A stretch of DNA of 64,000 nucleotides, from the NCBI GenBank assembly GCA_934402375.1, contig CAKRUB010000007.1, positions 1 to 64,000 on the forward strand. Direction: 5' to 3'. Source of the stretch: an uncultured Acetatifactor sp. Its GTDB lineage: Bacteria > Bacillota > Clostridia > Lachnospirales > Lachnospiraceae. Made by a program: the position numbers and the translations under genes. Positions 25,142-34,447 of this stretch are shown here, piece after piece; position 1 is the first letter of the stretch; every line of letters starts with the position of its first letter. A model generated the notes under the pieces. The model made no database searches and was not told the DNA's origin. It was given only the letters and a program-made list of their open reading frames with translations.

Positions 25142-27352
25142 TTGAAGAGAAAAAGATTTGCAGCACTGGCAATGACATTGGCAATGCTGACAGGGCTGCT
25201 CGCAGGCTGCGGAAGACAGAATCAACAGGAAGACATTCCGGTTGTTCAGGAGAAGGGACGCTATGTGGAGACGGAACAGGCGCTGCCGGAGGAATGGGCA
25301 GACTGGACGGCAAAGCAGCTCTTTGTGCAGGATGAAAAGCTGCATCTTGTCATGGTAAGGGCAGAGGATGAGAGGCTTGCCGTTCGGGAGCTGGAACAGA
25401 CGGAGGAGGGCTTTGAGGATGTGACAGGGAAATGGCTGGGGGAGATTGTACTTCCGGCGGATCTGTGGAATGAACTCCACCTGATGCGGGATGGAAATGG
25501 AGCGCAGTACCTGTTTTCACAGTACGCGGACGGAGAGGAATACAGAGGGCATCTATGGAGAAGTGATGGGGATGCTGCGGTGGAGATTACGCCGGAGGAA
25601 TGGAGCTGCCTGAATGAGGATTGGGGCATCTATGAGATGATCTTCGGGATTGCAGTGCTTGACAATGGGCAGCTGTTTGCGAATGGAGCGATGGCGATGA
25701 GTCTGTTGTCCGGGCAGGACGGTTCGACTGTGGAAAGCGAAGCGACGACGGGCGGCTATGCGGAGACGGTTCTGACAGACGGGCAGAATATTTATCTTGT
25801 GTGCACGGACAGCAGCGGAAGCATGAGCCAGATTGAAAAAAGACCGGAGGGAAAGAAGAGTGCGGCGGAGAACATTCCGCTTGATATGGACAACAGAAGC
25901 AGTTTGAACTTTTGCGCAGCGGGTGACAGCACAATCATTGCCGCCGGCAGCAGTGGAATCTTCCGTTATGCAGCGGAGGAGAAACGGTGGGAGAAGCTTA
26001 TGTCCGGCATGGATACGGATTTCTCACTATCCGACCGCTGGTGCACCGGCCTGGCAGCCATGGAGAATGGCACGATCTATGCATTGTTTTCCCAGAATGG
26101 GGGAAATGCTATTCTGAACGAGTACCGGTATGATCCGGACGCGGTTGTCGAGGTGACGGAAGTATTAAAGCTCTATGCAGTCGAGGAGAGCTATCTTTTA
26201 CAGAATGCGGTTGCGCTGTACCACCGAACCCACCCGGAGATCATGATCGAGACGGAATATGCCTACAGTATCGACGACAGATACAGCGGTGTGGAGTATG
26301 ACTATAACGAGGTTTATCAGAAGCTGAATACCATGCTTATGAGCGGAGACGCGCCGGATATTCTGGTGCTGGATCATCTGAATCCAGATTCCTTTATAGA
26401 GAAGGGGCTGCTCGCAGACCTGAGCGGAGTCCTTGCACCCATGGAGGAGGACGGCGAACTGCTGAAAAACATTACAGACAGCTACCGGACGGAAGATGGG
26501 AGCATGTATGTGATACCGATGCAGTTTGGATTCTCCTATATCACCGGTCGTGACATTACGGTGGCGGATATGCAGAGCATTGAAACTCTTGCAGCTTTCC
26601 TCAAGGGAAAACAGGAGAGCTATATGGGCTGTAAGACTGTTGAGGATATGGTCGATCTGTTCTATCCTTATTTCTGCGGTGAGATTGTAAAGGAAAAGGG
26701 AATTGATAAAGAAACACTCCGGGAAAAACTTGAGGCACTGAAAACTATTGCGGACAACTGCGGTATTGTCGAAAAATATGATAACAAAAAGGAACGTGGG
26801 TATAATCTCTGGGATCTGGCATCGGAGATAAAGCTGGCGATTGAGAAGGGTGCAGCAGGCTTTAACGACTGTATGTTTGATGTGGCGATGACTGAATATA
26901 TCAAGGGTGAATTTACAGCTTTTGAAAATCAGTTCATCCCTTCACTGGAGACGGCAGTCTGTACAAAGAGCCAGAAGCAGGAGACGGCAAAGGATTTCAT
27001 CCGCTTCGCACTGTCGGAGCAGATACAGGATCAGGATTACTATTCGGGATTTCCGGTCAATGCAAGGTCGTTGGAAAAGCTCGCCCGGAGAGACCGCTCC
27101 GATGCGGAAGCCGTAACCTCGATTACCGGAGATGACGGAGGCGAGGTGGTGTTTGAAATCAAGGACTTTTCCGAGACAACGGCACAGAAACTGGTTGAAA
27201 TCTGCGAGACAGTCAACAGACCCGTAAAGGAGGATGCCAAGATCAGGGAGGTGCTCATTGATTCCCTGGGCGCCTATCTTCGAGGCGAGGGAGAGCTTGA
27301 GGAAGCATTGACAGAGATAGAAAAAGGGCTGAATATGTATCTTGCGGAATGA
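25142..27352 (+). CDS. Lipoprotein with extracellular solute-binding domain
   Basis: About 736 residues from the TTG at 25142, seven bases after AAGGAGGT; an ATG at 25136 is too close to it. A lipoprotein signal ends LTGLLAGCG with Cys23. Residues about 40-345 are repeat-like and could form a beta-propeller. From about residue 350 (SYLLQNAVALYHRTHPEIMI, LNTMLMSGDAPDILVLD, YVIPMQFGFSYITG) it resembles an ABC-transporter sugar-binding protein. No permease genes are adjacent, so it may serve a distant transporter or act as a surface sensor. Fusion of the two parts is unusual but I have seen similar annotation in Lachnospiraceae. Ligand unknown. Confidence 0.75.
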   Translation: MKRKRFAALAMTLAMLTGLLAGCGRQNQQEDIPVVQEKGRYVETEQALPEEWADWTAKQLFVQDEKLHLVMVRAEDERLAVRELEQTEEGFEDVTGKWLGEIVLPADLWNELHLMRDGNGAQYLFSQYADGEEYRGHLWRSDGDAAVEITPEEWSCLNEDWGIYEMIFGIAVLDNGQLFANGAMAMSLLSGQDGSTVESEATTGGYAETVLTDGQNIYLVCTDSSGSMSQIEKRPEGKKSAAENIPLDMDNRSSLNFCAAGDSTIIAAGSSGIFRYAAEEKRWEKLMSGMDTDFSLSDRWCTGLAAMENGTIYALFSQNGGNAILNEYRYDPDAVVEVTEVLKLYAVEESYLLQNAVALYHRTHPEIMIETEYAYSIDDRYSGVEYDYNEVYQKLNTMLMSGDAPDILVLDHLNPDSFIEKGLLADLSGVLAPMEEDGELLKNITDSYRTEDGSMYVIPMQFGFSYITGRDITVADMQSIETLAAFLKGKQESYMGCKTVEDMVDLFYPYFCGEIVKEKGIDKETLREKLEALKTIADNCGIVEKYDNKKERGYNLWDLASEIKLAIEKGAAGFNDCMFDVAMTEYIKGEFTAFENQFIPSLETAVCTKSQKQETAKDFIRFALSEQIQDQDYYSGFPVNARSLEKLARRDRSDAEAVTSITGDDGGEVVFEIKDFSETTAQKLVEICETVNRPVKEDAKIREVLIDSLGAYLRGEGELEEALTEIEKGLNMYLAE

Positions 27353-27367
27353 TTTCGCAGTTTACTG

Positions 27368-27396
27368 TTGACATTTGTCGAGTAAAAAAATATAAT
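27368..27396 (+). promoter_or_regulatory. Perfect consensus sigma-A promoter
   Basis: TTGACA (27368-27373), exactly 17 bp, TATAAT (27391-27396). The start site should be near 27403, giving a leader of roughly 235 nt before the GH3-like gene. Confidence 0.9.
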
Positions 27397-27416
27397 AGTA
27401 TTGTCAGTGATTGCTG

Positions 27417-27560
27417 ATATACGAAAGAGTGTAAAAATACGGCAATAAAATAAAATACGGTTGTAAAATAAGGTACGAGACAAAGCGAAATACGGAAAGA
27501 AAATATACAGTTCTGAATCAAGGTACGGATTCGTAAACGAGATACAAGAGAAAAGAACGA
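27417..27560 (+). repeat. Degenerate 18-nt periodic repeat in the leader
   Basis: The motif TACG (or TACA/TACGG), usually within an A-rich context such as AAAATACGG, starts at 27420, 27438, 27456, 27474, 27491, 27506, 27524 and 27543. Spacings are 18, 18, 18, 17, 15, 18 and 19. Two adjacent units are nearly identical (AAAATACGG, nine bases, AAAATACGG). No open frame uses it. Confidence 0.7.
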
Positions 27561-27568
27561 AGTGGTAT

Positions 27569-27604
27569 AAGGAAACGAAGTAACTTTCGTTTCCTTATAT
27601 TTTT
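27569..27604 (+). terminator. Terminator or attenuator at the end of the leader
   Basis: AAGGAAACGAA (27569-27579), 6-nt loop, TTCGTTTCCTT (27586-27596), then ATATTTTT. It lies only about 33 bases before the GH3-like start codon and downstream of the promoter at 27368. It can end a small RNA or attenuate the gene. Confidence 0.8.
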
Positions 27605-27636
27605 GCAGATTGTGTCAAGGTTGTGCGGAGGATGCG

Positions 27637-28965
27637 ATGGACGAAAAACAGCAGGACAGGAGAGAAGAGAGACATAAGAGACGGATCAGAAATCAGATGA
27701 TAGCATATATTGCGGTATTGGTGTTCATCACGGTGGCAGCGGCGACCATCGTCGTATCCGTGAAACTCTTTATGGATGGAAAGCAGGCTGAACAGACAGT
27801 TCAGGAGAGCAATCAGGCGGCGCTGGAGGATATGCTTGCGTCGGAGGAAACTTTACAGACACCGGAACCGACGCAGGAGCCGGAACCGACCGTAGAACCC
27901 GGGCCGACACCGGAGCAGAGGCTGGATGAGATGGTTCGTGAGCGGATTGGCGTGATGCCGCTGGCGGATAAGGTGGCGGGGCTGTTTCTTGTCACGCCGG
28001 AGTCGATTACAGGGGTCTCCACTGCGGTCAAGGCAGGTGAGGGTACACAGAATGCGCTTGCGCAGTACGCAGTAGGTGGTATTGTCTATGCAACGAAGAA
28101 TATCAAGTCGGAAGAACAGTTTAAGGAGATGCTGGCGAATACACAGAGTTATACAAAATATGACGATCCGGTCTTCCTCGCTGTCGAGGAGGAGGGCGGA
28201 AGCGTCTCGACCGTGACAAATGCCGGAATCGGCGTGAAAGTGGATTCGCCGAAGACGACAGGACAGTCGGGGAGTACGGACAATGCTTATCAGTCGGGGG
28301 TTACGCTTGGCGGCACGCTCAACTCCATGGGGATTAATCTTGATCTGGCTCCCGTGGCGGATATAGCAACAGCAGATAACAGCTGGCTCGGAGACCGCGC
28401 TTACGGGACGGATGCACAGCTTACCGGCAGCATGGCGGGTGCAATGCTTCAGGGCTTGCAGAGTCAGGGAGTTACCGCGTGCGTAAAATTTTTTCCGGGC
28501 GTGGGCAGTACGGCGGAGAATCCGGGTAAGGGACTTGCCGCTACGGACAGAACAGCGGAGCAGTTTGAGAGTGAAGAATTTGCGGCATTTCGCCAGACGA
28601 TTGAGTCAGGGGCGGAGATGATGATGATCAGTAATGTAGCAGCACCGGGGCTTACCGGAGATAATGAGCCTTGTACCTTTTCAAGCAGGGTTGTGACGGA
28701 TATTCTGAGGGGAGAGCTCGGCTTTGAAGGAGTTATTGTTTCCGGAGCTTTGAATATGGCGGTTGTCAGTGACTACTATGGAGCCGATGAAGCGGCAATC
28801 ATGGCGCTGAAGGCAGGCTGCGATATGCTTTATCTGCCGGAGGATTTTACGAAGGCCTATCAGGCTGTTCTGCAGGCGGTGCAGGATGGAACGATTTCGG
28901 AAGAACGTATCGATGATGCGTTGTGCAGAATATACCGCATCAAATACGCAGACAGGATAGAGTGA
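27637..28965 (+). CDS. Membrane-anchored GH3 (NagZ-like) protein lacking catalytic residues
   Basis: About 442 residues from the ATG at 27637 (ribosome site GGAGG). It has a charged cytoplasmic N-terminus, one membrane helix at about 22-45, a Thr/Pro/Glu-rich linker (TPEPTQEPEPTVEPGP), then a GH3 N-terminal barrel: EEEGGSVSTV, GINLDLAPVADI, GFEGVIVSGALNM. In NagZ enzymes the KHFPGHG loop and the SDDL nucleophile are required. Here they read KFFPGVG (F285, V289) and SGAL (G370 where Asp should be). It is therefore probably inactive as a beta-N-acetylhexosaminidase and may bind peptidoglycan fragments instead. Confidence 0.8.
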   Translation: MDEKQQDRREERHKRRIRNQMIAYIAVLVFITVAAATIVVSVKLFMDGKQAEQTVQESNQAALEDMLASEETLQTPEPTQEPEPTVEPGPTPEQRLDEMVRERIGVMPLADKVAGLFLVTPESITGVSTAVKAGEGTQNALAQYAVGGIVYATKNIKSEEQFKEMLANTQSYTKYDDPVFLAVEEEGGSVSTVTNAGIGVKVDSPKTTGQSGSTDNAYQSGVTLGGTLNSMGINLDLAPVADIATADNSWLGDRAYGTDAQLTGSMAGAMLQGLQSQGVTACVKFFPGVGSTAENPGKGLAATDRTAEQFESEEFAAFRQTIESGAEMMMISNVAAPGLTGDNEPCTFSSRVVTDILRGELGFEGVIVSGALNMAVVSDYYGADEAAIMALKAGCDMLYLPEDFTKAYQAVLQAVQDGTISEERIDDALCRIYRIKYADRIE

Positions 28966-28999
28966 ACGGACATCCGGGCGGGGAGAGAGGTAACAGGTA

Positions 29000-30097
29000 T
29001 TGGTCAGAAGGAGATATATCAGCGCGAGATTATTGGAAAGTGGCATGGTGATCGACCAGTCTATCATTGACAGAACCGGTCGTGTTCTGGTGGCGAGAAA
29101 AACGGCACTGGATGACTATATCATTGAAGCCCTGAGAAAAATGAATATCACCGGAGTCTATATCCGAGAGGGCGAGGAGGAGCCGGAGGAGACGAATATT
29201 GAGATTTCCGCGGCGACACTGGATAAGATCGAGACACTGCGGAAGAACGACCGCTCCAAGCTCCGTCTGACAGAGAGCGTAAAGGAGAGGGTTGCTACCG
29301 GTATGCAGTTCCTGTTCAACAATCCTGCCGATGAGGGCTTTGTCAATGCGGCAAACAGCATTTCGGGGGATCTGATGAGGGCGATTACGGAGAACGACGC
29401 CATTGCTGTCGATATAGATGCCCTGAAGGTCAGCGATGAGTATACCTTCAAGCACAGCGTTGACGTGGCTTCGATTGCTATGGTGATCGCAAGACAGAAC
29501 AAGATGTCCGACAAGGATGTATGCCAGATCGGTATGGCAGGTTTATTACACGATTTGGGGAAATCCGAGATTCCGACGGAGATTCTTAACAAGCCTTCAA
29601 GGCTGACGGAAGAGGAATTCGAGATCATGAAGAGCCATCCTGTGAGAGGCTATAATATATTGAAGAACAAGCCGGGCATCGCGCCGGAAATTCTGATTGG
29701 AGTGTTGCAGCACCATGAGAAAATGGGTGGGAACGGTTATCCGCTCGGACTGCCCGGCACAAAAATTTCGACCTATGCCAGAATTCTTGCGGTGGCTGAT
29801 ATCTATGATGCCCTTGTCACGGAGAGACCCTATAAGAAGGGCTTTTCTCCCAGAGATGCGGTAGAGATGATCATGGCGATGACCGGAGACCTGGATGTCG
29901 AGGTGATAAAGCTGTTTTTGAGCAGTGTCATTCTCTATCCGGTGGATTCTGTGGTACATCTGAGCAACGGCGAGTCAGCAAAGGTTGTGGAAAACAACGC
30001 AAACTATCCGACCCGTCCGAAGGTTGTTGGATTAAAGTCAGGAATCGTCTACAATCTGGGAATGGATGTCGGCTGCGCGAATATTATCATTGAATAA
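29000..30097 (+). CDS. HD-GYP domain protein, probable cyclic-di-GMP phosphodiesterase
   Basis: 365 residues from a TTG start (GGGAGAGAGG upstream). Residues about 1-60 resemble the DUF3391-like N-terminal segment (ISARLLESGMVIDQSIIDRTGRVL). The HD-GYP domain spans about 130-310: FKHSVDVASIAM, LLHDLGKSEIP with H184 and D185, HPVRGYNIL, and the GYP motif HHEKMGGNGYPLGLPG. All metal ligands appear present. It would degrade cyclic-di-GMP, affecting motility or surface behaviour. It is 34 bases after the GH3-like gene and probably in the same transcript. Confidence 0.92.
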   Translation: MVRRRYISARLLESGMVIDQSIIDRTGRVLVARKTALDDYIIEALRKMNITGVYIREGEEEPEETNIEISAATLDKIETLRKNDRSKLRLTESVKERVATGMQFLFNNPADEGFVNAANSISGDLMRAITENDAIAVDIDALKVSDEYTFKHSVDVASIAMVIARQNKMSDKDVCQIGMAGLLHDLGKSEIPTEILNKPSRLTEEEFEIMKSHPVRGYNILKNKPGIAPEILIGVLQHHEKMGGNGYPLGLPGTKISTYARILAVADIYDALVTERPYKKGFSPRDAVEMIMAMTGDLDVEVIKLFLSSVILYPVDSVVHLSNGESAKVVENNANYPTRPKVVGLKSGIVYNLGMDVGCANIIIE

Positions 30098-30102
30098 AAG
30101 AA

Positions 30103-30135
30103 AAGACGGATAGAAATCATCTATTCGTCTTTTTG
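30103..30135. terminator. Bidirectional terminator between HD-GYP and tRNA-Gly
   Basis: AAGACGGATAG (30103-30113) pairs with CTATTCGTCTT (30121-30131) with one G-T pair. It is flanked by A-rich sequence on the left and TTTTT on the right, so it can serve both convergent units. Confidence 0.8.
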
Positions 30136-30146
30136 ACAATAAAAAA

Positions 30147-30219
30147 AGCGATAGACGGGACTCGAACCCGCGATTTCCACCTTGGCAAGGTGGCGCTCTA
30201 CCAACTGAGCCACTATCGC
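30147..30219 (-). tRNA. tRNA-Gly(GCC)
   Basis: Cloverleaf on the minus strand: acceptor GCGATAG/CTATCGC, D arm with GGCTCAGTTGGTAGAGC, anticodon stem CCACC/GGTGG with loop TTGCCAA (anticodon GCC), and T arm with GGTTCGAGTCC. The discriminator is T and CCA is not encoded. Confidence 0.96.
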
Positions 30220-30251
30220 ATCTTATGCCCGGTTTGCTTCGGACAGGAATT

Positions 30252-30280
30252 ATTGTACAATAGAATTTTGACAGTGTCAA
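30252..30280 (-). promoter_or_regulatory. Promoter of tRNA-Gly(GCC)
   Basis: On the minus strand: TTGACA (30280-30275), 17 bp, TACAAT (30257-30252). It is 33 bases upstream of the mature 5' end. Confidence 0.88.
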
Positions 30281-30501
30281 GCACTTTTCTTCTCGGTTTT
30301 AATGTTTTAATGTGATTGCATTTTCTTAAAAATTTTTCTTCCTAATTTTGAAAATATGTATTATAATAACAAAGAGAATCATTGCTGGTCAAAAATGAAG
30401 TCGGAAAGCATATCAAAGTACCATCGCTTATGAATCCCTAAATTTTGTTGTATGGATATGAACTTTCAGGTTTTGATTCTGGAAATTACGAGGAGGAGTA
30501 T

Positions 30502-32142
30502 ATGAGAGAGAAATATGAATCACTGGCTCTTGTACAATTGAAGGAACTTGCGAAGGTGCGAGGGCTGAAGGGAACTTCAACCATGAAGAAAGCAGAGCTT
30601 GTTGAGGCGATGCTTGCAGAGGATGAAAGGCTGAAGGCTGCAGAGACACAGGAGAAGCCTGTAGTGCAGCAGGCAGAGGCAGCCGAAGGAACGGAGAATG
30701 CGTCGGGTGCACAGGACGGACAGGAGAGACCGCAGAGCAGTTCCGCCAGACCGCAGGGGGTATCTTATCAGTCCTCCGGCAGCGGAGACGGACAATATGT
30801 CCGCAGGCGAAATGACTACGGAAGACCTATGCAGCAGCGCCCCGGAAACGCTGTGCGCAACGAGACAAACTACAGAGCAGAGGGCAATATACGGAGCGAG
30901 AGCGCGCCGATAGCTGCAAAGGTGGAAAATCCGGCGCAGGGAACGGATGCCGTTGCACCGCGCCCGAACAGGACGAATGAGGTCTACGACGAGAAGACAT
31001 ACCCGAAGGAGTTGGACAGCGGTGAAGAGGCAAGCGGTATTCTGGAGGTTATGCCTGACGGCTACGGCTTTATCCGCTGTGAGAACTATCTGCCCGGCGA
31101 GAATGACGTCTATGTCGCACCGAGCCAGATCCGCCGCTTTGGATTAAAGACAGGAGACATCTTAAGAGGTAACAAGAGGATTAAGACCCAGCAGGAGAAG
31201 TTCAGTGCCCTGCTGTTTATCCGGACGATCAACGGTTACACGATCGAGGAATCCGCCAAGAGGGTTGCGTTTGAAGACATGACCCCTATTTTCCCTGATG
31301 AGCGTATCCGGCTCGAGACGCCCGGCTGCAGCGTGGCAATGCGCGTCATGGATCTTGTCAGCCCGGTCGGAAAGGGACAGCGTGGTATGATCGTTTCCCC
31401 GCCGAAGGCAGGTAAGACAACGCTGCTCAAGGAAGTTGCAAAGTCTATTTTGCGGACAAACCCCCATATGCATATGCTGATCCTGCTGATTGATGAGCGT
31501 CCCGAGGAAGTGACTGACATCAAGGAGGCGATCCACGGAGATAACGTCGAGGTAATCTATTCCACCTTCGACGAATTGCCGGAGCATCATAAGCGTGTGT
31601 CCGAGATGGTGATCGAGCGTGCAAAGAGACTGGTAGAACATAAGAAGGATGTCGTGATCCTTCTCGACAGCATCACAAGACTTACAAGAGCGTACAACCT
31701 TGTCGTTCCGCCCAGCGGACGTACTTTGTCGGGCGGTCTTGATCCTGCGGCTCTTCATATGCCGAAGAGATTTTTCGGTGCGGCGAGAAATATGCGTGAG
31801 GGCGGCAGCCTGACGATTCTTGCAACTGCGCTGGTGGACACGGGAAGTAAGATGGATGATGTTGTCTACGAGGAATTCAAGGGAACAGGTAACATGGAAA
31901 TGGTACTCGACCGCAAGCTCTCTGAGAAGCGCATCTTCCCTGCCATTGATCTTGCAAAGTCCGGCACGAGAAGAGAGGATCTGCTGCTGAACAGCGAGGA
32001 GCTGGAAGCAATAAATATCATGCGAAAGGCACTCAACGGACTAAAGGCTGATGAGGCGACGGATCGCATACTTGACATGTTTGCCAGAACGAAAAACAAT
32101 AATGAATTTGTGCAGATGGTGAAGAAAAACAAATTTATTTAA
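30502..32142 (+). CDS. rho: Transcription termination factor Rho
   Basis: 546 residues from the ATG at 30502, behind GAGGAGGAG. It is an RNA-dependent ATPase that ends transcription. The SAP-like Rho N-domain is at residues 1-45 ([15 protein letters not shown]), followed by a low-complexity Gln/Arg/Ala-rich insert (about 55-165), the cold-shock RNA-binding domain ([19 protein letters not shown]), and the ATPase with Walker [14 protein letters not shown], Walker [12 protein letters not shown], and the R-loop region GRTLSGG. The disordered insert is common in Rho of Clostridia and Actinobacteria. rpmE follows with its own promoter. Confidence 0.97.
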   Translation: MREKYESLALVQLKELAKVRGLKGTSTMKKAELVEAMLAEDERLKAAETQEKPVVQQAEAAEGTENASGAQDGQERPQSSSARPQGVSYQSSGSGDGQYVRRRNDYGRPMQQRPGNAVRNETNYRAEGNIRSESAPIAAKVENPAQGTDAVAPRPNRTNEVYDEKTYPKELDSGEEASGILEVMPDGYGFIRCENYLPGENDVYVAPSQIRRFGLKTGDILRGNKRIKTQQEKFSALLFIRTINGYTIEESAKRVAFEDMTPIFPDERIRLETPGCSVAMRVMDLVSPVGKGQRGMIVSPPKAGKTTLLKEVAKSILRTNPHMHMLILLIDERPEEVTDIKEAIHGDNVEVIYSTFDELPEHHKRVSEMVIERAKRLVEHKKDVVILLDSITRLTRAYNLVVPPSGRTLSGGLDPAALHMPKRFFGAARNMREGGSLTILATALVDTGSKMDDVVYEEFKGTGNMEMVLDRKLSEKRIFPAIDLAKSGTRREDLLLNSEELEAINIMRKALNGLKADEATDRILDMFARTKNNNEFVQMVKKNKFI

Positions 32143-32170
32143 GAATCTGACAAAATAATTCAAATATATC

Positions 32171-32199
32171 TTGCACTGAGACAAACCGTGTGGTACAAT
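32171..32199 (+). promoter_or_regulatory. Promoter of rpmE
   Basis: TTGCAC (32171-32176), 17 bp, TACAAT (32194-32199). Confidence 0.75.
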
Positions 32200-32277
32200 A
32201 ATACCGCTGTTTGTGGTTCCATAAGCAGTGCGGATGAGAACAAAAAAATAATGCGATCATATAGAGAGGTGAAAGAG

Positions 32278-32478
32278 ATGAAAGAAGGAATCCATCCCCA
32301 GTACTATCAGGCAACCGTAACCTGCAACTGTGGCAACACTTTTGTAACCGGTTCTACAAAGCCTGAAATCCATGTAGAAGTTTGTTCCAAGTGCCATTCA
32401 TTCTACACCGGTCAGCAGAAGACAGCTAGAGCCGATGGACGTATTGAGAAGTTCAACAAGAAATACGGCGTTAAATAA
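32278..32478 (+). CDS. rpmE: Ribosomal protein bL31, zinc-binding form
   Basis: 66 residues from the ATG at 32278, behind [31 protein letters not shown] and [16 protein letters not shown] are diagnostic. The CxC and CxxC pairs are kept, so this is the zinc (C+) type. The frame extends upstream, but bL31 begins MKEGIHP. Position after rho is conserved in Bacillota. Confidence 0.97.
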   Translation: MKEGIHPQYYQATVTCNCGNTFVTGSTKPEIHVEVCSKCHSFYTGQQKTARADGRIEKFNKKYGVK

Positions 32479-32487
32479 GAATTGCGG

Positions 32488-32523
32488 AAAAAAGGTTGAG
32501 GTGCTGGTATCTCAACCTTTTTT
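32488..32523 (+). terminator. Intrinsic terminator after rpmE
   Basis: AAAAAAGGTTGAG (32488-32500), 10-nt loop, CTCAACCTTTTTT (32511-32523). Confidence 0.93.
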
Positions 32524-32597
32524 AAGTTCTTTTGGCGGAAACGGAGTCTGCGGAAGCGGGCATAATATAAAATGCAGAATCACGGAGTTGAGGGATT

Positions 32598-33590
32598 ATG
32601 GCTAAGAAAAAGAGCAAATGCTATTCCGGTATCGGCGGGCAGGCGGTACTGGAAGGTATTATGATGAAAAATCAGGAAAAATACGCCGTAGCAGTGAGGA
32701 AGCCTAATGGTGAGATTGCTGTTGAACTGGAGAATTATCAGGGGCTGCTTCATGGCAACAAGATAAATAAAATTCCATTCGTGCGCGGTATTTTTAATTT
32801 TATAGATTCTCTTGTGCTGGGAATGAAGTGTCTGAATTACTCTGCCAGCTTTTATGAAGAGGAGGACACGGAGGGTAAGAAGGCGAAAAGCTCGGAGGGC
32901 GGCGAGAAAATTCTGACGGCGTTGGTTACGGTCTTTTCTATTGTTTTTGCAGTGGGAATTTTTATTGTGCTGCCATATTTCCTTGCATCGCTCTGCAAGG
33001 GATTCGTGCGGAATGCATCACTGATGGCGATTATCGAGGGGGCAATCCGTATTGCAATTTTCATCCTGTATATCTGGGCAATCAGCCTGATGAAGGACAT
33101 CAGACGTTTATATCGCTACCACGGGGCAGAGCATAAGTGTATCAACTGTATTGAAAAGGGACGGCCGCTTACGGTGCATAATGTCATGCGCAGTTCGAGA
33201 CTGCACAAGCGCTGCGGAACGAGCTTTATCTTTTTCGTTCTGTTCGTCAGCATTGTCCTGTTTTTCTTTATCCGTGTGGAGAGTCCGGTGCAGAAGGTGG
33301 TTCTGCGTATTTTGCTGATGCCGGTTGTCGCGGGTATTTCCTATGAGATCATCCGTCTGGCAGGCCGCAGTGACAATATTCTGGTGCGCATTATATCGGC
33401 GCCTGGTATGTGGATTCAGCGGATGACGACCAAGGAGCCGGACAAGCAGATGGTGGAGGTTGCCATTGCTGCTGTTGAGGCAGTGTTTGACTGGAAAAAG
33501 TATCTCTACGACAACTTTGGCTATGAGGTTGACGAATCATGGACGAATGACACGGATAAAGCACCGGAGGAAGCTGACGGGACGCCATGA
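32598..33590 (+). CDS. DUF1385 membrane protein (YqhQ-like)
   Basis: 330 residues. YSGIGGQAVLEGIMMKNQEKYAVAVRKPNG is the signature start of the family. Four to five membrane helices follow (about 112-135, 140-165, 215-240 and 245-262), with RYHGAEHKCINCIEKG and SSRLHKRCGTSFIFFV between them. The conserved His and Cys residues suggest metal binding. The function is unknown. It overlaps prmC by 4 bases (ATGA), so the two are translationally coupled; the prmC-prfA link is conserved in Clostridia. Confidence 0.9.
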   Translation: MAKKKSKCYSGIGGQAVLEGIMMKNQEKYAVAVRKPNGEIAVELENYQGLLHGNKINKIPFVRGIFNFIDSLVLGMKCLNYSASFYEEEDTEGKKAKSSEGGEKILTALVTVFSIVFAVGIFIVLPYFLASLCKGFVRNASLMAIIEGAIRIAIFILYIWAISLMKDIRRLYRYHGAEHKCINCIEKGRPLTVHNVMRSSRLHKRCGTSFIFFVLFVSIVLFFFIRVESPVQKVVLRILLMPVVAGISYEIIRLAGRSDNILVRIISAPGMWIQRMTTKEPDKQMVEVAIAAVEAVFDWKKYLYDNFGYEVDESWTNDTDKAPEEADGTP

Positions 33591-34429
33591 ACTACAGGGA
33601 AGCATTTGAAACGGGAAAAGGAACCTTAGCGGCCGCGGGAATAGGAGAAGCAGAGCTGGATGCCAGACTGCTTCTGGAGGAGATCTGCGGGACAGACAGA
33701 AATACGCTGCTTGTACATGGCGACAGAGAGGTCACGGAGGAAGAACTGGCGCGATATGAGGAAATGCTCGGAAGGCGCTCTGCGAATATTCCGCTGCAGC
33801 AGATCATTGGAAGGCAGAGCTTTATGGGGCTTGATTTCTACGTCGATGAAAATGTGCTGATACCCAGACAGGATACGGAACTACTGGTTGAGGAGACGCT
33901 ACAGGAGCTTCACGACGGTATGCGGATTCTGGATATGTGTACCGGCTCGGGCTGTATTTTGCTCAGCCTTCTCAAGTATTCCAACGATTGTGAGGGAATA
34001 GGGGTAGACATTTCGGAGGACGCATTGAAAGTAGCGGAGCGGAACAGAGTACAGCTTGGACTGGAGAACGCCGCGTTTGTAAAAAGTGATCTCTTTGAAG
34101 CGGTTGAAGGGAAATTTGATATATTGGTATCGAATCCGCCCTATATCTGTTCGGATGTCATTGATACGCTGATGCCGGAGGTGCGGGAGCATGAGCCGCG
34201 TCTGGCGCTGGACGGAAGTGCGGACGGACTGTGCTTTTACCGGCGGATACTCGCGGACTGCAAGGTATATCTCAAGCCGGGCGGTATGCTGTTCTTTGAG
34301 ATCGGCTATGACCAGGGAGAGGCAGTGAAGCGGCTGATGGAGGAGAGCGGTTTTCTCGAGGTTGAAGTGAAGAAGGATTACGGGGGACTGGACAGAGTGG
34401 TTCTGGGAACCCTTGGATTTGAAGCATAG
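33587..34429 (+). CDS. prmC: Release factor glutamine N5-methyltransferase
   Basis: 280 residues. It methylates the Gln of the GGQ motif in RF1 and RF2. LIPRQDTELLVEE, the SAM-binding loop ILDMCTGSGCILLSL, and the catalytic NPPY in ILVSNPPYICSD are all present. It starts inside the last codons of the DUF1385 gene and is followed after 18 bases by prfA, its substrate. Confidence 0.96.
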   Translation: MNYREAFETGKGTLAAAGIGEAELDARLLLEEICGTDRNTLLVHGDREVTEEELARYEEMLGRRSANIPLQQIIGRQSFMGLDFYVDENVLIPRQDTELLVEETLQELHDGMRILDMCTGSGCILLSLLKYSNDCEGIGVDISEDALKVAERNRVQLGLENAAFVKSDLFEAVEGKFDILVSNPPYICSDVIDTLMPEVREHEPRLALDGSADGLCFYRRILADCKVYLKPGGMLFFEIGYDQGEAVKRLMEESGFLEVEVKKDYGGLDRVVLGTLGFEA

Positions 34430-34447
34430 AAGAGATTGGAGTAGTTT

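Noticed and set aside
23883..25313. Long open frame on the minus strand opposite kdgK
   Set aside because: It mirrors kdgK codon by codon, has no ribosome site, and shows no domain. kdgK is certain on the plus strand.
27417..27560. CRISPR or coding repeat in the GH3 leader
   Set aside because: The period is only 18 nt with no unique spacers, and no frame with a start and ribosome site covers it.
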